Shown here: positions 4,687-5,924 of the stretch, piece by piece
How the letters are laid out: the number at the start of each line of letters is the position of its first letter
How positions within the stretch are numbered: the stretch's first letter is position 1
NCBI GenBank assembly: GCA_029248825.1
Contig: JAQWIP010000149.1
Span: forward strand, 1-5,924
DNA from: Alphaproteobacteria bacterium
GTDB taxonomy: Bacteria > Pseudomonadota > Alphaproteobacteria > RS24
Direction of reading: 5' to 3'
DNA: 5,924 bases
Translations under genes and position numbers: made by a program
Notes under the pieces: generated by a model
The model's database searches: none
What the model was told of the DNA's origin: nothing
Seen by the model: the letters and a program-made list of their open reading frames with translations, nothing else

Positions 4687-5924
4687 GCGAAAAGTTTATT
4701 TTGAGTATCGACCAAGGCACGACATCGTCGCGCGCGCTGGCGTTTAATAAAGCGGGCGAGGTTTTGGCCGTCGCGCAAAGCGAGTTCCCCCAGATTTTCC
4801 CCGAAGACGGATGGGTGGAACATAATGCCGACGAGATTTGGCAAACCACTTTGGGCGTATGTCGCGAGGTTTTAGATAAGCTAGGCGCCGAGATGTTTGC
4901 TGGCATTGGCATTGCCAATCAGCGCGAAACCACGGTGGTTTGGGCGCGCGCCACGGGTCGCCCGATTGCCAATGCGATTGTTTGGCAAGACCGCCGCACG
5001 TCTGATTTTTGCCAGACGCTCAAGCAAGCCGGCCATGAGCCCAGCCTCACGCAAAAAACGGGGCTGCTGCTTGACCCCTATTTTTCGGCCAGCAAAATCG
5101 CTTGGCTGCTCGACCACACGGACGGCGCGCGCGCGCGTGCGGAAGCGGGCGAGCTGGCCTTTGGCACCATCGATAGCTGGTTGGTTTGGAACTTAACCCG
5201 TGGCGGCGAGCATGTTACCGATGCCAGCAATGCGGCGCGCACCAGCTTGTTCAATATTCACACGCAAAAATGGGATGCCGATTTGCTGGCGCTGTTCAAC
5301 GTGCCAGTCAGCCTGATGCCAGAAGTAAAAGACAATGCCGCCAATTTCGGCATAGCCACGCCAGATATTTTGGGCGTTGCTTTGCCGATTGTGGGCATGG
5401 CGGGCGACCAACAGGCGGCCAGCATCGGCCAAGTTTGTTTCCAGCCCGGCATGGTGAAATCGACTTACGGCACCGGCTGTTTTGTCTTGGCCAATACGGG
5501 CGCCAAGCCTGCCAAGTCGAACAATCAGCTTTTGACGACAGTGGCCTATCGCCTGAACGGCGAGGTGACCTATGCCTTGGAGGGCAGTATTTTTATGGCG
5601 GGCGCGATTGTGCAATGGCTGCGCGATGGGCTGGGCTTGGTTGAAAAAGCCTCGGATACCCAAAGCCTCGCGCAAGCGGCTAATCCCGATAACGCCACGG
5701 TGTTGGTGCCAGCCTTTACGGGGCTGGGCGCGCCGCATTGGGCACCGGAGGCGCGCGCGGCGTTTTTTAATATGACGCGCGATACAAGCCGCGAAGATAT
5801 CGTGCGCGCGGCACTTGAATCTGTGTCTTTGCAGACCGCCGATTTATTGCGCGCCATGCAAGAGGATATGCAAACCGCTGGCCTTGCGAGCGCGCCGCGT
5901 TTGCGCGTGGATGGCGGCATGGTG
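4683..5924 (+). CDS. glpK: Glycerol kinase, 3' end outside the window
   Basis: Glycerol kinase phosphorylates glycerol with ATP to sn-glycerol-3-phosphate in the cytoplasm, trapping glycerol for catabolism or lipid synthesis. It belongs to the FGGY kinases. The 414 visible codons cover about 83% of a typical 500-residue enzyme. The phosphate loop SIDQGTTSSRA spans residues 8-18. Glycerol-contact residues are visible by comparison with E. coli GlpK: R81 and E82 in NQRET, W101 in IVWQDRR, Y133, and D242-Q243 in MAGDQQAA, D242 being the catalytic base. YFSASKIAWLLDH (133-145) fits FGGY signature 1. STYGTGCF (260-267), ALEGSIFMAGA (298-308) and VPAFTGLGAPHW (342-353) follow, and the sequence ends in LRVDGGMV. 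The fructose-1,6-bisphosphate loop of the E. coli enzyme (GGKGGTR) is absent. GGGGGA at 4668-4673 lies 9 nt before the ATG. Confidence 0.97.
   Translation, partial: MSEKFILSIDQGTTSSRALAFNKAGEVLAVAQSEFPQIFPEDGWVEHNADEIWQTTLGVCREVLDKLGAEMFAGIGIANQRETTVVWARATGRPIANAIVWQDRRTSDFCQTLKQAGHEPSLTQKTGLLLDPYFSASKIAWLLDHTDGARARAEAGELAFGTIDSWLVWNLTRGGEHVTDASNAARTSLFNIHTQKWDADLLALFNVPVSLMPEVKDNAANFGIATPDILGVALPIVGMAGDQQAASIGQVCFQPGMVKSTYGTGCFVLANTGAKPAKSNNQLLTTVAYRLNGEVTYALEGSIFMAGAIVQWLRDGLGLVEKASDTQSLAQAANPDNATVLVPAFTGLGAPHWAPEARAAFFNMTRDTSREDIVRAALESVSLQTADLLRAMQEDMQTAGLASAPRLRVDGGMV

Noticed and set aside
5193..5738. A 181-codon minus-strand open frame inside glpK
   Set aside because: It overlaps highly conserved glycerol kinase sequence, and its own translation shows no domain or ribosome binding site.

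Overview
The window looks like chromosomal DNA from a member of the Proteobacteria, most likely an alphaproteobacterium. The GC content is moderately high, and the NAD kinase has the short form of about 259 residues with the TPIS-F-RPRRWRG and ATPAGSTAYNLSAHGPILP blocks I associate with Alphaproteobacteria. The DksA/TraR-type zinc-finger protein fits the same group. Genus and species cannot be read from the sequence. Coding density is high, and I see no tRNA, rRNA, insertion sequence, CRISPR array or phage gene.

Layout. Positions 20-1228 (minus) encode a class III (CaiB/BaiF) CoA-transferase. A short divergent promoter region (1235-1310) carries a perfect 6-bp inverted repeat. It separates that gene from a rightward cluster: a small DksA/TraR-family zinc-finger protein (1311-1637), a 12-helix major facilitator transporter (1689-2897) and a Nudix hydrolase of the NUDT19-like type (2931-3710). 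These three share a strand with gaps of 51 and 33 bp and may form an operon. The Nudix gene meets a leftward NAD kinase gene (3712-4491) tail to tail with one base between the stop codons. A 191-bp divergent intergenic region follows. It holds three tandem 15-bp repeats directly in front of glycerol kinase (glpK, from 4683), which runs off the right edge after 414 codons.

How the genes relate. Two enzymes plausibly act on CoA thioesters or CoA itself (the CoA-transferase and the NUDT19-like hydrolase). NAD kinase supplies NADP, and glycerol kinase feeds glycerol into central metabolism. Apart from the possible three-gene operon, these look like ordinary neighbouring housekeeping or catabolic genes, and I do not see a new multi-gene system. 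The most unusual local structures are the 15-bp repeat triplet before glpK, the divergent-promoter palindrome, the Cys-to-His change in the zinc finger, and a glycerol kinase that lacks the enterobacterial fructose-1,6-bisphosphate loop.
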